In this document: positions 41,037 to 49,355 of the stretch, piece after piece
Position numbering within the stretch: the first letter of the stretch is position 1
Layout of the letters: each line of letters opens with the position of its first letter
Assembly: GCA_964242595.1 (NCBI GenBank)
Contig: CAXTBC010000004.1
Coordinates: 1 to 64,000, forward strand
Length of the DNA stretch: 64,000 nucleotides
DNA from: BOG-908 sp964242595
Lineage (GTDB): Bacteria; Pseudomonadota; Alphaproteobacteria; Acetobacterales; Acetobacteraceae
Direction: 5' to 3'
The notes under the pieces: generated by a model
Seen by the model: only the letters and a program-made list of their open reading frames with translations
Told to the model about the DNA's origin: nothing
Databases searched by the model: none
Made by a program: the position numbers and the translations under genes

Positions 41037-41600
41037 CTACTTCGACTTGCTCTTCAGCTTCGTCTCAGCTTCCTTGTTCTCCTTCTCTTCGTCCTCGTCG
41101 CTTTCCGGTTCCTCATCCTCCCCGGACGCACCCAACGATTCGCCAATCCTGGACAGCTTGTCGTCAGCCCGCTTTTCTTCTTCCAGCGTCTCGTCCAGCA
41201 GGCTTGCCGCGTCTTCCATGCCAAGCTTCTTGGCCCAGGTCTTCAGCACGCCGTAACGGGCGATCTCGTAGTGCTCGATCGCCTGCGCACAGCCGATCAG
41301 CACGTCGTCGCTGGCCTCGCTGCCGCCGAAATCCTCGAGGTCTTCCTCCATCTCGGTGGTGATCCCCTGCATCGCCTCGCAGGTCTTGGCCCGCGCCGGC
41401 TTGCCCAGCATCTCGAAGACCTGCGTCAGGCGCTCGACCTGCGTCTGGCTTTCCTCGCCGTGGTCGGTCAGGGCCTGCTTGAGTTCGGGCGCCTTGGCCG
41501 CCTTGACCGCCTTCTTGAGCGATTTCAGGCCGGCCTTTTCCGCATAGTACACGTCCTTGAGCGTCTCGTAGAACGCGTCCTTCAAAGTCTTTTCGGCCAT
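41037..41600 (-). CDS. YciE/YciF-type ferritin-like protein (DUF892)
   Basis: A 187-residue four-helix protein of the DUF892 family. The family motifs are FYETLKDVYYAEKAGLKSL, ALTDHGEESQTQVERL and CAQAIEHYEIARYGVL, whose Glu and His residues form a ferritin-like di-iron site, and LDETLEEEKRADDKL. The last 35 residues are a charged tail of Glu and Lys (DEDEEKENKEAETKL), probably disordered. Related proteins are induced in general stress. The stretch 40858-41036 downstream, between this and the converging hydrolase, shows no feature. Confidence 0.9.
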   Translation of the reverse strand: MAEKTLKDAFYETLKDVYYAEKAGLKSLKKAVKAAKAPELKQALTDHGEESQTQVERLTQVFEMLGKPARAKTCEAMQGITTEMEEDLEDFGGSEASDDVLIGCAQAIEHYEIARYGVLKTWAKKLGMEDAASLLDETLEEEKRADDKLSRIGESLGASGEDEEPESDEDEEKENKEAETKLKSKSK

Positions 41601-41709
41601 GGTTGAAGTCCTTTTTGGTTGAGCCCAGGCTGCTCGCCGAGTGTCAGCAACATTGTCGGGCCGGGCACCTCAATAAGCTGCAAACCACCGCTCCGTTCCG
41701 AGCACACAG

Positions 41710-41897
41710 AGCAAGAAAGGCCTTCTTTTTCGAGAAAAAGAAGCAAAAAGCTTTTGTCCGTGCTGTCGCGGTTCTTTTCTGCAGAGCACGTGTGACAAAT
41801 GCAAAGTCTGTTTACCCATCGACTTTGTTCGCAAGAGCCTCCCCCAATAGCAAAAGCTTTTTGCTTCTTTTTCTCGAAAAAGAAGGCCTTCCTTAAT
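41710..41897. repeat. AT-rich bipartite hairpin element with long spacer
   Basis: The left arm (41710-41760) has GGCCTTCTTTTTCGAGAAAA and GCAAAAAGCTTTTGTCC. The right arm (41846-41897) has GCAAAAGCTTTTTGCTTC and TTTTTCTCGAAAAAGAAGG. The spacer starts CGTGCTGTCGCGG. At about 85 bp it is the longest spacer. It fills most of the 307-bp gap 41601-41907; the remainder (41601-41709) should hold the promoter of the ferritin-like gene, with no clear consensus. Confidence 0.85.
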
Positions 41898-41907
41898 CTT
41901 GCCTAAA

Positions 41908-42885
41908 TCAGCACAGAAGCGTCTCAAAGCTCTGCCGCGTCCTGGCACTCCCTGTGTCACAAGCCAAGGAAATCTCGCAGGCCGGCGCTCCTGGGCCCGG
42001 GTCGTACCTGTCGAGACGGTTGCGCACCGCGTGGGCAATCGCGTCCAGCACGGCCCGGACACGCGGCAGGTCGCGGCTCTCCGGGTGCACGCCGAGCCAG
42101 ATCTCTGCGGGCGGAATGGGGACGGCAGTGGCGAACCGCACCAGAGCGGGTTCGGCATCGGCGCGGAAGCGCGGCAGCACCGCCAGGCCGCCGCCGCACA
42201 CCGTGGCCCAGTGCTGGGTTTCGTAGCTGTCGCTCCTCACGAACACCTCGGCACGCCCGGCCTGTTCGGAGAGCCAGGCGGATTGGGCGGACATCTCGCG
42301 CTCGTCCAGCAGCGTGATCAGCCGGTGGCCCGGGCAGCCGTCTTGCGTCGCAGGTGCTCCCGCCGTCTCCACGTAGCCGGCTGCCGCGTAAAGCCCGAAC
42401 GCGACCGTCGCGAGCTTCCTCACGAACAGGTCCTCCTGCAGGAACGGAGCCATCTGGACGGCCAGGTCCACCTCGTGCGCTCCCGTCGCCCTGCCGGGAA
42501 GCGGTGCCACCAGTTCGAGCATGAGCGTGCGGTCGCGCGCATGCAGGTCCACCAGGCAGGGCGCCAGGACGTGGCTGGCGACGAGCTGGCTGCACATCAG
42601 GCGCACCACTCCGCCGAAGCGGGCGTCGTGGCCTCCTAGCGCGCGCGCCACGCACAGCGCCTCGCTTTCCAGCCGCTCCACGTTGGCCAGGATTGCCTGG
42701 CCGGCCATGGTCAGGGCGTAGCCGTCATCGGACCGGCGCAGGAGCTGCGCGCCCATGCCGGCCTGCAGCGACGTCAGGCGGCGCCTGACGGTGGATTGCG
42801 TGACGTGCAGCTCCCGCGCCGCCGCTGACGCGGTGCGGTGCCTCGCGATCGCCAGGAAAAATCGCAGATCGTCCCAGTCTAGCAT
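41908..42885 (-). CDS. LysR family transcriptional regulator
   Basis: A 325-residue regulator with the LysR winged helix-turn-helix at the N-terminus (DLRFFLAIARHRTASAAARE, then LHVTQSTVRRRLTSLQ) and a periplasmic-binding-protein-like effector domain (SYETQHWATVCGGGLAVLPR near the end). The C-terminus extends some 25 residues beyond the usual end. It is divergent from the OsmC-DUF2382 genes with a 175-bp shared upstream space (42886-43060), the classical position for a regulator of those genes. The inducer is unknown. Confidence 0.92.
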   Translation of the reverse strand: MLDWDDLRFFLAIARHRTASAAARELHVTQSTVRRRLTSLQAGMGAQLLRRSDDGYALTMAGQAILANVERLESEALCVARALGGHDARFGGVVRLMCSQLVASHVLAPCLVDLHARDRTLMLELVAPLPGRATGAHEVDLAVQMAPFLQEDLFVRKLATVAFGLYAAAGYVETAGAPATQDGCPGHRLITLLDEREMSAQSAWLSEQAGRAEVFVRSDSYETQHWATVCGGGLAVLPRFRADAEPALVRFATAVPIPPAEIWLGVHPESRDLPRVRAVLDAIAHAVRNRLDRYDPGPGAPACEISLACDTGSARTRQSFETLLC

Positions 42886-43060
42886 CGGTTCCCAATCATT
42901 TCCGGCACGCGCGACGCGTAATCGCTTCTCACTGTCCAGACAGGACCGTGCGCTTATTGGGCCATGGACAATCTTATAAGCTTCGATCCCGGAGTTTCAG
43001 GTCAATTGCTCGGTAGCTCTAAAGTTGCGGCCGCCTGCTACCCGGCGCGAGTCTAGATCC

Positions 43061-43567
43061 ATGATGTATCCGAGATTGCCCGTACAACCGGCCGATGAAG
43101 CCGGTGGCTCCCCCGCCGCCAAGCTGCGGTGCCGCCTCGTGGCGGCAGGGTCGGCCAGGCCGCAAATCCATTTGGGTGACCTTGAACCCGTTGAGATGCA
43201 CGAGGCGCTTGGGATATCCGAACCGTCCACCGGCAAGACGCACACCACCATCCTGTTGGCGACACTCGGCGGCTGCCTGGTCGACCGGATCAGGGCCAAC
43301 GCGGCCATAGGCAACATCGCGCTGGCCAGCTTGGTCGTCGAGATCGAATCTGACCCAGGCCAGGGCCCGGTCTGGGGCAGCGGCGCGCGCCCACCCGGCC
43401 CGGTCGGCCTGGAGACGATCCACGTCAGGGTGCACGCCGATTCGGACGCCACGGACGAGGCGATGCGCGCGCTGATCAGCCACGCCGCCCTTTGGTCGCC
43501 AGTGGCCAACACGCTGCACGCGCCCATCCACGTGGACGTGGCGCTCGTCCCCAGGAGCGCCGCGTGA
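43061..43567 (+). CDS. OsmC-like family protein lacking an obvious resolving cysteine
   Basis: A 168-residue protein of the OsmC/Ohr fold, which reduces organic hydroperoxides with two cysteines. The peroxidatic position is C72 in LLATLGGCLVDRIRA, in the long central helix. The second family motif, normally of the CPVSN type, reads ALWSPVANTLHAPIHVDV here, without cysteine. Only C24 remains elsewhere. It may therefore act as a one-Cys protein or not be a peroxidase. The start is the ATG at 43061; a second ATG follows at once. The stop overlaps the next gene as GTGA. Confidence 0.82.
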   Translation: MMYPRLPVQPADEAGGSPAAKLRCRLVAAGSARPQIHLGDLEPVEMHEALGISEPSTGKTHTTILLATLGGCLVDRIRANAAIGNIALASLVVEIESDPGQGPVWGSGARPPGPVGLETIHVRVHADSDATDEAMRALISHAALWSPVANTLHAPIHVDVALVPRSAA

Positions 43568-44049
43568 GCGTGGTGTCGGACGACCGCGGGCGTGTCGCAG
43601 CCCAGGACGGTGTAAGCCAGGACGGCACGGCGCAAGTGCTCGAGTTGCTCGAGGAAAGCCTCGCTGTGGACCGACGCACCGTCAGCGGCGCCACGGTGCG
43701 CGTGAGCACGACGACCAGCCTGCGCGAGCAGCTCGTCGAGGAGACGCTGACGCGCGAGAGCGCCGAGATCGAGCGCGTCGCGGTCGGCCGGGTAGTCGAA
43801 CGCACGCCCGATATCAGGCACGAGGGCGACGTCACGATCATTCCGGTGATGGAGGAGGTGCTCGTCCTGGAACGGCGCCTCGTCCTCAAGGAGGAAGTCC
43901 GGATCAGGCGGGTCCGGACGACGGAGACGCACCGCGAGACGGTGCAGCTCCGCGAACAGGCCGCGCTCGTGTCGCGCATTCCCGCGGGCGAGATGGCAGG
44001 CCGCCAAGAACAGCAACCAGTTTCACTGACCAAGGACATACAACCATGA
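43564..44049 (+). CDS. DUF2382 (YsnF/AvaK) domain protein
   Basis: A 161-residue protein made up almost entirely of a DUF2382 domain: VLELLEESLAVDRRTVSGAT, then LREQLVEETLTRESAEIERV and EGDVTIIPVMEEVLVLERR. The domain consists of charged amphipathic repeats and occurs in stress proteins such as YsnF; its function is unknown. The GTG at 43564 overlaps the OsmC stop, and the stop overlaps the ATG of the next DUF2382 gene, so the three are tightly coupled. Confidence 0.88.
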   Translation: MSVVSDDRGRVAAQDGVSQDGTAQVLELLEESLAVDRRTVSGATVRVSTTTSLREQLVEETLTRESAEIERVAVGRVVERTPDIRHEGDVTIIPVMEEVLVLERRLVLKEEVRIRRVRTTETHRETVQLREQAALVSRIPAGEMAGRQEQQPVSLTKDIQP

Positions 44050-44888
44050 CAGACCAGACGATCGTCGCCGTGTACGACACGCCCGCCCACGCGGAGCTTG
44101 CCGTGCAGGACCTGCTGCAGGCCAAGGTGCCTGAGTCGGCCGTGCATCGCCACACCCAGGAAGGCAGCTATGCCGGCACGGCCGCCACGCCTACCGCCCG
44201 CACCACCGAGGGCACCGGATTCTGGGCTAGCCTGTTCGGCGGCGAGCCGGACCACGACACGACGGTCTACGACCGTAGCGTGAGCAGCGGCTCCAACGCG
44301 GTGTCCGTCAAGGTGCCGGACGAGCACGTGGCCGCGGTGATGGACATCCTCGAGCGCCACAACCCGATCGACATCGACGAGCGGGCGGGCACGTATGGCC
44401 TTACCCAGACCACGACGGCCCGCGCGCCGCTGGCTGCAACAGCCACCGCAGCGCGCACCGGCACGGCTGCCACGGCGACAGATGGCGGAGCCATCCAGCT
44501 CTCCGAGGAAACGCTGGCGGTCGGCAAGCGCGTGGTCAACCGCGGCACCACCCGCATCCGCCGCTTCGTGGTCGAGACACCGGTCGAGGAGAAGGTCAGC
44601 CTGCACGACGAGCGCGTCACTGTAGAACGCCGTCCAGTCACCGACGTGCGGGGTGTGACGGACTCCTTTAGTGAGAAGACCATCGAGGCGACGGCGAGCG
44701 GCGAGGAGGCAGTCGTTTCGAAGACCGCGCGCGTGGTCGAGGAGGTCGGCCTGAAGAAGGACGTCACCGACCGTACGGAGACGGTCCGCGATACGGTGCG
44801 CCGGGAAGACGTGGAGATCACCAAGCTGGACAGCGACAAGACGGTCGCCGCCGGCACCGGTCCAAAAACCCGCACCCCGGGCGTCTGA
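44046..44888 (+). CDS. YsnF/AvaK-type stress protein with N-terminal GSP17M-like domain
   Basis: A 280-residue protein in two parts. Residues 1 to about 115 resemble the general stress protein 17M domain (TIVAVYDTPAHAELAVQDLL at the start, VSVKVPDEHVAAVMDILERH at the end). After an Ala/Thr-rich linker (ATATAARTGTAATATD), residues about 150-270 are DUF2382 (LSEETLAVGKRVVNRGTTR, EEKVSLHDERVTVERRPV). It directly overlaps the preceding DUF2382 gene. The role is unknown; the gene context suggests a general-stress regulon. Confidence 0.9.
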   Translation: MTDQTIVAVYDTPAHAELAVQDLLQAKVPESAVHRHTQEGSYAGTAATPTARTTEGTGFWASLFGGEPDHDTTVYDRSVSSGSNAVSVKVPDEHVAAVMDILERHNPIDIDERAGTYGLTQTTTARAPLAATATAARTGTAATATDGGAIQLSEETLAVGKRVVNRGTTRIRRFVVETPVEEKVSLHDERVTVERRPVTDVRGVTDSFSEKTIEATASGEEAVVSKTARVVEEVGLKKDVTDRTETVRDTVRREDVEITKLDSDKTVAAGTGPKTRTPGV

Positions 44889-44904
44889 ACCAACAGCCAG
44901 GCGC

Positions 44905-44937
44905 GGTGTCCGGGGCGCGCGGTGCGCTCCGGACACC
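44905..44937 (+). terminator. Strong stem-loop after the DUF2382 genes
   Basis: GGTGTCCGGGGCGC pairs with GCGCTCCGGACACC around a GCGGT loop. No T-tract follows, so it may be an mRNA-stabilising or attenuating hairpin and not a full intrinsic terminator. Confidence 0.55.
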
Positions 44938-44956
44938 TAAGCCGTAGGAGAGACAG

Positions 44957-45889
44957 ATGTCGGCTACAAACGTCAACGCCCCGATGATGCGCGAACCGGG
45001 CTTCGTCGAGACGACGACCACCATGACAGGCGGCGGTGCCCACACCCATAGGCGCATTTCATGGGCGGCAATTATCGGAGGCGTCGTGCTCGTCGTTGCC
45101 GTGCAGATCCTGCTTAGCATGCTAGGCGCGGGCATCGGGCTGGGCAACGTGCACGTCAACGCGGGCTCCACGCCGGACGCCAGCACGTTCGGCATCAGTG
45201 CCGGCGTGTGGTGGCTCGTCAGCAGCATGATCGCGCTGGGCTTCGGAGGCTACGTAGCCGCCTGGCTGGCCGGCATTGAGCTGCGCTGGGACGGGCTGCT
45301 GCATGGCCTGGTCACCTGGGGAATCTCCACGCTGCTGACCATCTACCTGCTCTCCTCGGCCGTGGGCGGCATCCTCGGCGGCGGCTTCTCTGCCTTAGGC
45401 AGCGTCACCTCGGCAGCCGGCAGCGGCGTGAAGGACGCGGCCCAGCCGCTGGCCCAGGCGGCCGGCGTGTCGCCCGACATGCTGCAGCAGCAGGCCCAGG
45501 CCTACCTCAAGCCCGCCAACCCGGACCCTGCGACGATGACGCCGCAGGACGCCCAGAAAGAGGTGGTCACCAACCTGGCCACCTACGCTAAGGGCGGCCC
45601 AGGCGCGCCGGCGGCCAAGCAGCAGGTGATCGCCATCATGGCGGCGCAGCAGCACATCAGCACGGACGATGCTGCAAGGCAGTTCGACACGAACGAGGCC
45701 AAGCTCAAGCAGGAGCGCGACAGTGCCGTGCAGACGGCCAAGAATGCCGCCGACGAGAGCGCGGCGGCGGCGTCCAAGACGGCGTTCGCGGGCTTCGGTG
45801 ACTTGCTGCTCGGCGCCATAGCGGCGGCCATCGGCGGATCGCTGGCCGTGCAGCGTCGCCTGCAGGTCTCGCAGCGGGTGGTCCGCTAG
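44957..45889 (+). CDS. PhnA-like integral membrane protein
   Basis: A 310-residue membrane protein. Hydrophobic segments lie at about residues 36-57 (WAAIIGGVVLVVAVQILLSM), 77-97 (GVWWLVSSMIALGFGGYVAA), 112-135 (LVTWGISTLLTIYLLSSAVG) and near the C-terminus (GFGDLLLGAIAAAIGGSLAV). A large polar, Ala/Gln-rich segment (residues about 140-275) lies between. Proteins of this architecture are often annotated PhnA-like, but nothing ties it to phosphonates. It has a good ribosome site (AGGAGAG) and follows the DUF2382 genes in the stress cluster. Confidence 0.75.
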   Translation: MSATNVNAPMMREPGFVETTTTMTGGGAHTHRRISWAAIIGGVVLVVAVQILLSMLGAGIGLGNVHVNAGSTPDASTFGISAGVWWLVSSMIALGFGGYVAAWLAGIELRWDGLLHGLVTWGISTLLTIYLLSSAVGGILGGGFSALGSVTSAAGSGVKDAAQPLAQAAGVSPDMLQQQAQAYLKPANPDPATMTPQDAQKEVVTNLATYAKGGPGAPAAKQQVIAIMAAQQHISTDDAARQFDTNEAKLKQERDSAVQTAKNAADESAAAASKTAFAGFGDLLLGAIAAAIGGSLAVQRRLQVSQRVVR

Positions 45890-45900
45890 CGTCCGACCAA

Positions 45901-45923
45901 GCGCGGCCGGCAGGCGGCCGCGC
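45901..45923 (+). terminator. GC-rich stem-loop
   Basis: GCGCGGCCG and CGGCCGCGC form a perfect 9-bp stem around GCAGG, 12 bp after the PhnA-like stop codon. There is no T-run, so it could be a weak terminator or a processing/stability hairpin. Confidence 0.55.
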
Positions 45924-45955
45924 CCGATTAAGTCAACAGAAAGAGGAGAACGAGA

Positions 45956-46216
45956 ATGTCCATCATAGGCTGGCTCATCCTGGGCCTCATTGCCGGGTTT
46001 ATCGGAAGCAAGATCGTCAACAAGAGCGGCGAAGGGCTGTTGCTCGACATCGTCCTGGGCATCATAGGCGCCATGGTCGGCGGCTACCTGTTCACCCTGG
46101 TCGGCGCCGCTCCGGTCACCGGGCTTAACATCTACAGCATGTTCGTTGCCGTGGTCGGCGCCATCGTTGTCCTGGTTGTCTACCATGCCGTGGTCGGCAG
46201 GCGCGCAATCCGCTGA
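45956..46216 (+). CDS. GlsB/YeaQ/YmgE family stress-response membrane protein
   Basis: An 86-residue, three-segment membrane protein. It has the family pattern IIGWLILGLIAGFIGSKIV, then GEGLLLDIVLGIIGAMVGGY and a third segment NIYSMFVAVVGAIVVLVVYH. These transglycosylase-associated proteins are induced by osmotic and acid stress; their mechanism is unknown. Preceded by an AAAGAGGAGAA ribosome site. Confidence 0.93.
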   Translation: MSIIGWLILGLIAGFIGSKIVNKSGEGLLLDIVLGIIGAMVGGYLFTLVGAAPVTGLNIYSMFVAVVGAIVVLVVYHAVVGRRAIR

Positions 46217-46246
46217 CCACCGACACCACTTACAAAGGAATGAGCA

Positions 46247-46663
46247 ATGGGATTACTTGATCAGGTTATCGGCGGGCTGATGGGCGGCGGGGTTGGCGGC
46301 GGCGGCTCGCCCATGGGGGGTGTCCTGAGCAGCCTACTCGGCGGTGGCAGCCAGCAGGGCGTCGGCCAGCAGGGGATGGGCATGGGCGGCCAGCCTGGCG
46401 GGGTCGGCGGACTCATGTCGATGTTTGAACAGGCGGGGCTCGGCCACATCGCGCAGTCCTGGGTCGGCAACGGCCCCAACCAGCCGGTCTCTCCCGACCA
46501 GCTGCAAAACGTCCTCGGCCAGGACCGGGTGCAGAGCATGGCGAGCCAGTCCGGCATGGAGCCGCAGGACTTCCTCTCCCAGTTGAGCCAGCACCTGCCC
46601 AACGCCGTGAACGGGATGACGCCGAACGGGCGGGTGCCCGACGAGGGTACCGTGTCGGTTTAA
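46247..46663 (+). CDS. YidB family (DUF937) protein
   Basis: A 138-residue protein. An N-terminal Gly/Met/Gln-rich half (GLMGGGVGGGGSPMGG and similar) precedes a conserved helical YidB domain with SMFEQAGLGHIAQSWVGNGP, then NQPVSPDQLQNVLG and SGMEPQDFLSQLSQHLPNAV. The function is unknown; the family is widespread in proteobacteria near stress genes. It lies 30 bp after the GlsB gene and 4 bp before the PDZ gene. Confidence 0.92.
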   Translation: MGLLDQVIGGLMGGGVGGGGSPMGGVLSSLLGGGSQQGVGQQGMGMGGQPGGVGGLMSMFEQAGLGHIAQSWVGNGPNQPVSPDQLQNVLGQDRVQSMASQSGMEPQDFLSQLSQHLPNAVNGMTPNGRVPDEGTVSV

Positions 46664-46667
46664 GGCG

Positions 46668-47225
46668 ATGCGCAGTCGTATCTTTGCAACCCTACTGTCG
46701 GCCTGCCTGGCGCTGCCTTTGGTGGCGACACCCGCGCGGGCCGACAACCCCATGGGTTACCGGCTCGTCAGCCAGGAAGACGCGTCGTCGTTGCCACGCA
46801 ACGGCGGCGGGCTCGGCATGGATATCGAGCGGGCGCAGCACGTCACCGACGACGGGCTTGCCTTCGACATCATCAGGGTCAAGCAGGTGCGCCGAAGCTC
46901 GCCCGGCGCGCAAGCCGGTTTCAAGCCGGGCGATCAGATCATAGCGGTTGACGGCCGGGTGTTCGCCAGCCTGACCGCCTTCGCGGCCTATGTCGGGTCG
47001 GTTTCGCCAGGCGGGCAGATCAAGGTGGACCTTATCCCCGCGGGCGGGGGACCGCAGCAGGCGCAGCGGCTCGTGGCGACCGTCGGCTCGGCCGGTCGGG
47101 CCGCCCCGGCAGGCCTGTCGACAGGCACGAAGGTGGCTATCGGCGTCGGGGCCGCGGCGCTTTTCGGCTGCTATGAGCTGGGCTGCTTCTCGCATCGCAG
47201 CGCTACACCTTCGGCGGTGAGGTAA
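46668..47225 (+). CDS. Exported PDZ-domain protein
   Basis: A 185-residue protein with a signal peptide (ATLLSACLALPLVATPARA, residues about 7-25). A single PDZ domain follows (LAFDIIRVKQVRRSSPGAQA, then FKPGDQIIAVDGRVFASL), and a C-terminal hydrophobic segment (TKVAIGVGAAALFGCYELGC) may anchor it. There is no protease domain. It probably binds unfolded or C-terminal peptides in the periplasm, by inference. Start 4 bp after yidB. Confidence 0.83.
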   Translation: MRSRIFATLLSACLALPLVATPARADNPMGYRLVSQEDASSLPRNGGGLGMDIERAQHVTDDGLAFDIIRVKQVRRSSPGAQAGFKPGDQIIAVDGRVFASLTAFAAYVGSVSPGGQIKVDLIPAGGGPQQAQRLVATVGSAGRAAPAGLSTGTKVAIGVGAAALFGCYELGCFSHRSATPSAVR

Positions 47226-47231
47226 TGTAGC

Positions 47232-47290
47232 ACAGCGAGCAGTTCTTTTTCGGGGGGTATGAACCGAAAAGCTTCTGCTCCTTTGGTGGG
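47232..47290. repeat. Degenerate AT-rich hairpin repeat
   Basis: CGAGCAGTTCTTTTTCGGG and GAACCGAAAAGCTTCTGCTC retain the repeat outline but are mutated, with GGGGGTAT in place of the usual T/A hairpin. It lies between the PDZ and transporter genes. Confidence 0.55.
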
Positions 47291-47370
47291 TGCGTGCGGA
47301 TTATGCCGCACTTGATGGATGGAAGCATTTGCGGCCTGCTTCCTGAACGCCTCGCACGAAAGAACCGACG

Positions 47371-49293
47371 ATGTCCGACGCTTCTCCCAAGGCGGTCACC
47401 CAGACCGCCCCGCCGGATGCCGCGCGGGCGGTAACACTGTTCGTCATGGTCGTGGCCATCCTCTACTTCGGCAAGGAGGTGCTGGTCCCGGTCACGCTGG
47501 CGCTGCTGCTGGCCTTCCTGCTGGCGCCGCTGGTGACGCTGCTGCGCAGGGCCCGGCTGGGGCGCATCCCGTCCGTGCTGCTGGGCGTGGTCCTGGCGCT
47601 GGGCCTTGTCCTGGCGCTCGTCGGCGTCATCGGGTCCCAGATCGCCGAGCTGACGACGGACCTGCCGCGCTACGCCACCGCCGTCGAGAAGAAAGTCGAC
47701 AGCGTGCGCAGCTACACGGTCGGCCGACTGTCGCACCTGGCCGACAGCATCGGCCCGCACGAACGCCGCCCGAACCAGGCAGCCCGCCCCGGCGTGCCCG
47801 CTCCACAGGCGGGCCAACAAGTCCCGGCCGCGGCCGCCCCTGGTGCGGCCCAGCAGCCGGCAGCCTCGCCGCTGGACGTAGCCGAACGCTACCTCTCGCC
47901 CGTGCTCTCCCCACTCGCCACGTTCGGCATCGTGTTCGTCGTCGCGGTGTTTGCCCTGTTACAGCGGGAGGATCTGCGCGACAGGCTGATCCGCCTGGTC
48001 GGCTCCGGCGACCTGCACGGCACGACCCTGGCGATGGATGACGGCGCCCGGCGGCTCAGCAAGTACTTCGTCACCCAACTGAGCATCAACGCAAGCTTCG
48101 GCGTGGTCGTCGGGCTCGGGCTGCTGGTGATCGGCGTGCCAAACCCGGTGCTGTGGGGCATCCTGTCCGCCCTGTTGCGCTTCGTGCCCTATGTCGGCTC
48201 CTTCATCTCGGCGGTGCTGCCGATGGCCCTGGCTGCGGCCGTCGAGCCAGGCTGGTCGATGGTGTTGTGGACGCTCGTCCTCTACGTGGCGGTCGAGGGC
48301 GTGACGGGCCAGGTGATCGAGCCGATGGTCTACGGCCACAGCACCGGCCTCTCGCCGTTCTCCGTGGTGGTCGCCGCCATTTTCTGGTCCTGGCTGTGGG
48401 GCCCGGTCGGGCTGATCCTGTCAACGCCGCTGACGCTGTGCCTCGTCGTCATGGGCCGGCACGTGAAGCGGCTGGAGTTCCTCGACGTCCTGCTCGGCGA
48501 CCGGCCCGCGCTGACGCCGGTGGAGAGCTTCTACCAGCGCATCCTGGCCGGCGACGCCGACGAGGCTCAGGACCATGCCGAGCTGCTCCTCAAGGAACGC
48601 TCGCTGTCCAGCTACTACGACGAGGTCGCGCTCAAGGGACTCCAGCTCGCCGCCAACGATGCGCAGCGCGGCGTGCTCGGCGAGGAACAGCTCGACCGGG
48701 TCAAGGCGACGGTGAAGGTGCTGGTCAACGGCCTGGCCGACCACGAGGACGCGACGCCGCCCGCGTCCGACGCCGACGACGGCGCGGTGGAACCGCCCGA
48801 CCACGAGCGGAGCGTGCCCAGCAACCCGGACCCGGCCCAGGCGCCGGCGGAGGACACCAGGCCGTCGGTGTGGCGCGGCAGCAGAGCCGTGCTGTGCATC
48901 GCGGGGCGCGGCCCTCTCGACGAGGCGGCTTCGGCCATGCTGGTGCAACTGCTCGGCAAGCACGGCCTGGGCGCCCGCCTGGTCGGCCACACCGAGGTCA
49001 CGCGCGACAGCATCGAGCGGTTCGACGTGACCGGTGCGGCGATGGCCTGCATCTCCTACCTCGACATCAGCGGCAGCCCCGCGCACCTGCGCTACCTGGT
49101 GCGCCGCCTGCGCCAGCGCCTGCCGCGCGGCACCCCCATCCTGGTGGGCCTATGGCCTTCGGGCGACGCGGCGCTCAGCGACAAGGCCACGCAGGGGGCT
49201 ATCGGCTCGGACTACTACACAAGCTCGCTGCTGGAGGCGGTGAACGCCTGCACGACCGCGGCGAAGGCGGCGGTGGACTCGAATCCGCCCTGA
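47371..49293 (+). CDS. AI-2E family transporter with extra C-terminal domain
   Basis: A 640-residue membrane protein of the AI-2 exporter/TqsA (UPF0118) family. The transporter part is residues 1 to about 375, with typical segments LFVMVVAILYFGKEVLVPVT and LRFVPYVGSFISAVLPMALA and the signature GQVIEPMVYGHSTGLSPFSV. A soluble region of about 265 residues follows. It includes a helical part (SSYYDEVALKGLQLAANDAQ) and an alpha/beta part (RAVLCIAGRGPLDEAASAML) resembling a cobalamin-binding Rossmann fold without the DxHxxG histidine motif. Many homologues have a similar long tail. Substrate unknown. Confidence 0.87.
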   Translation: MSDASPKAVTQTAPPDAARAVTLFVMVVAILYFGKEVLVPVTLALLLAFLLAPLVTLLRRARLGRIPSVLLGVVLALGLVLALVGVIGSQIAELTTDLPRYATAVEKKVDSVRSYTVGRLSHLADSIGPHERRPNQAARPGVPAPQAGQQVPAAAAPGAAQQPAASPLDVAERYLSPVLSPLATFGIVFVVAVFALLQREDLRDRLIRLVGSGDLHGTTLAMDDGARRLSKYFVTQLSINASFGVVVGLGLLVIGVPNPVLWGILSALLRFVPYVGSFISAVLPMALAAAVEPGWSMVLWTLVLYVAVEGVTGQVIEPMVYGHSTGLSPFSVVVAAIFWSWLWGPVGLILSTPLTLCLVVMGRHVKRLEFLDVLLGDRPALTPVESFYQRILAGDADEAQDHAELLLKERSLSSYYDEVALKGLQLAANDAQRGVLGEEQLDRVKATVKVLVNGLADHEDATPPASDADDGAVEPPDHERSVPSNPDPAQAPAEDTRPSVWRGSRAVLCIAGRGPLDEAASAMLVQLLGKHGLGARLVGHTEVTRDSIERFDVTGAAMACISYLDISGSPAHLRYLVRRLRQRLPRGTPILVGLWPSGDAALSDKATQGAIGSDYYTSSLLEAVNACTTAAKAAVDSNPP

Positions 49294-49299
49294 TTAAAG

Positions 49300-49345
49300 G
49301 AAGGCCAGGGGCTTTGCCCCCAGCGCCGCAGGCGCAAATCATTGC
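49300..49345. repeat. Fragment of GC-rich palindromic element
   Basis: GGCCAGGGGCTTTGCCCCCA followed by GCGCCGCAGGCGCAAATC resembles the terminal module and the GGCGCC insertion of the 19.7 kb copy. It starts just after the transporter stop. Confidence 0.6.
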
Positions 49346-49355
49346 GCCGGCCCGC

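Noticed and set aside
41670..41699. EcfG-type promoter ahead of the ferritin-like gene
   Set aside because: GGAAC occurs on the minus strand at 41699-41695, but the sequence 17 bases later is CTTA and not CGTT, so the match is too weak to report.
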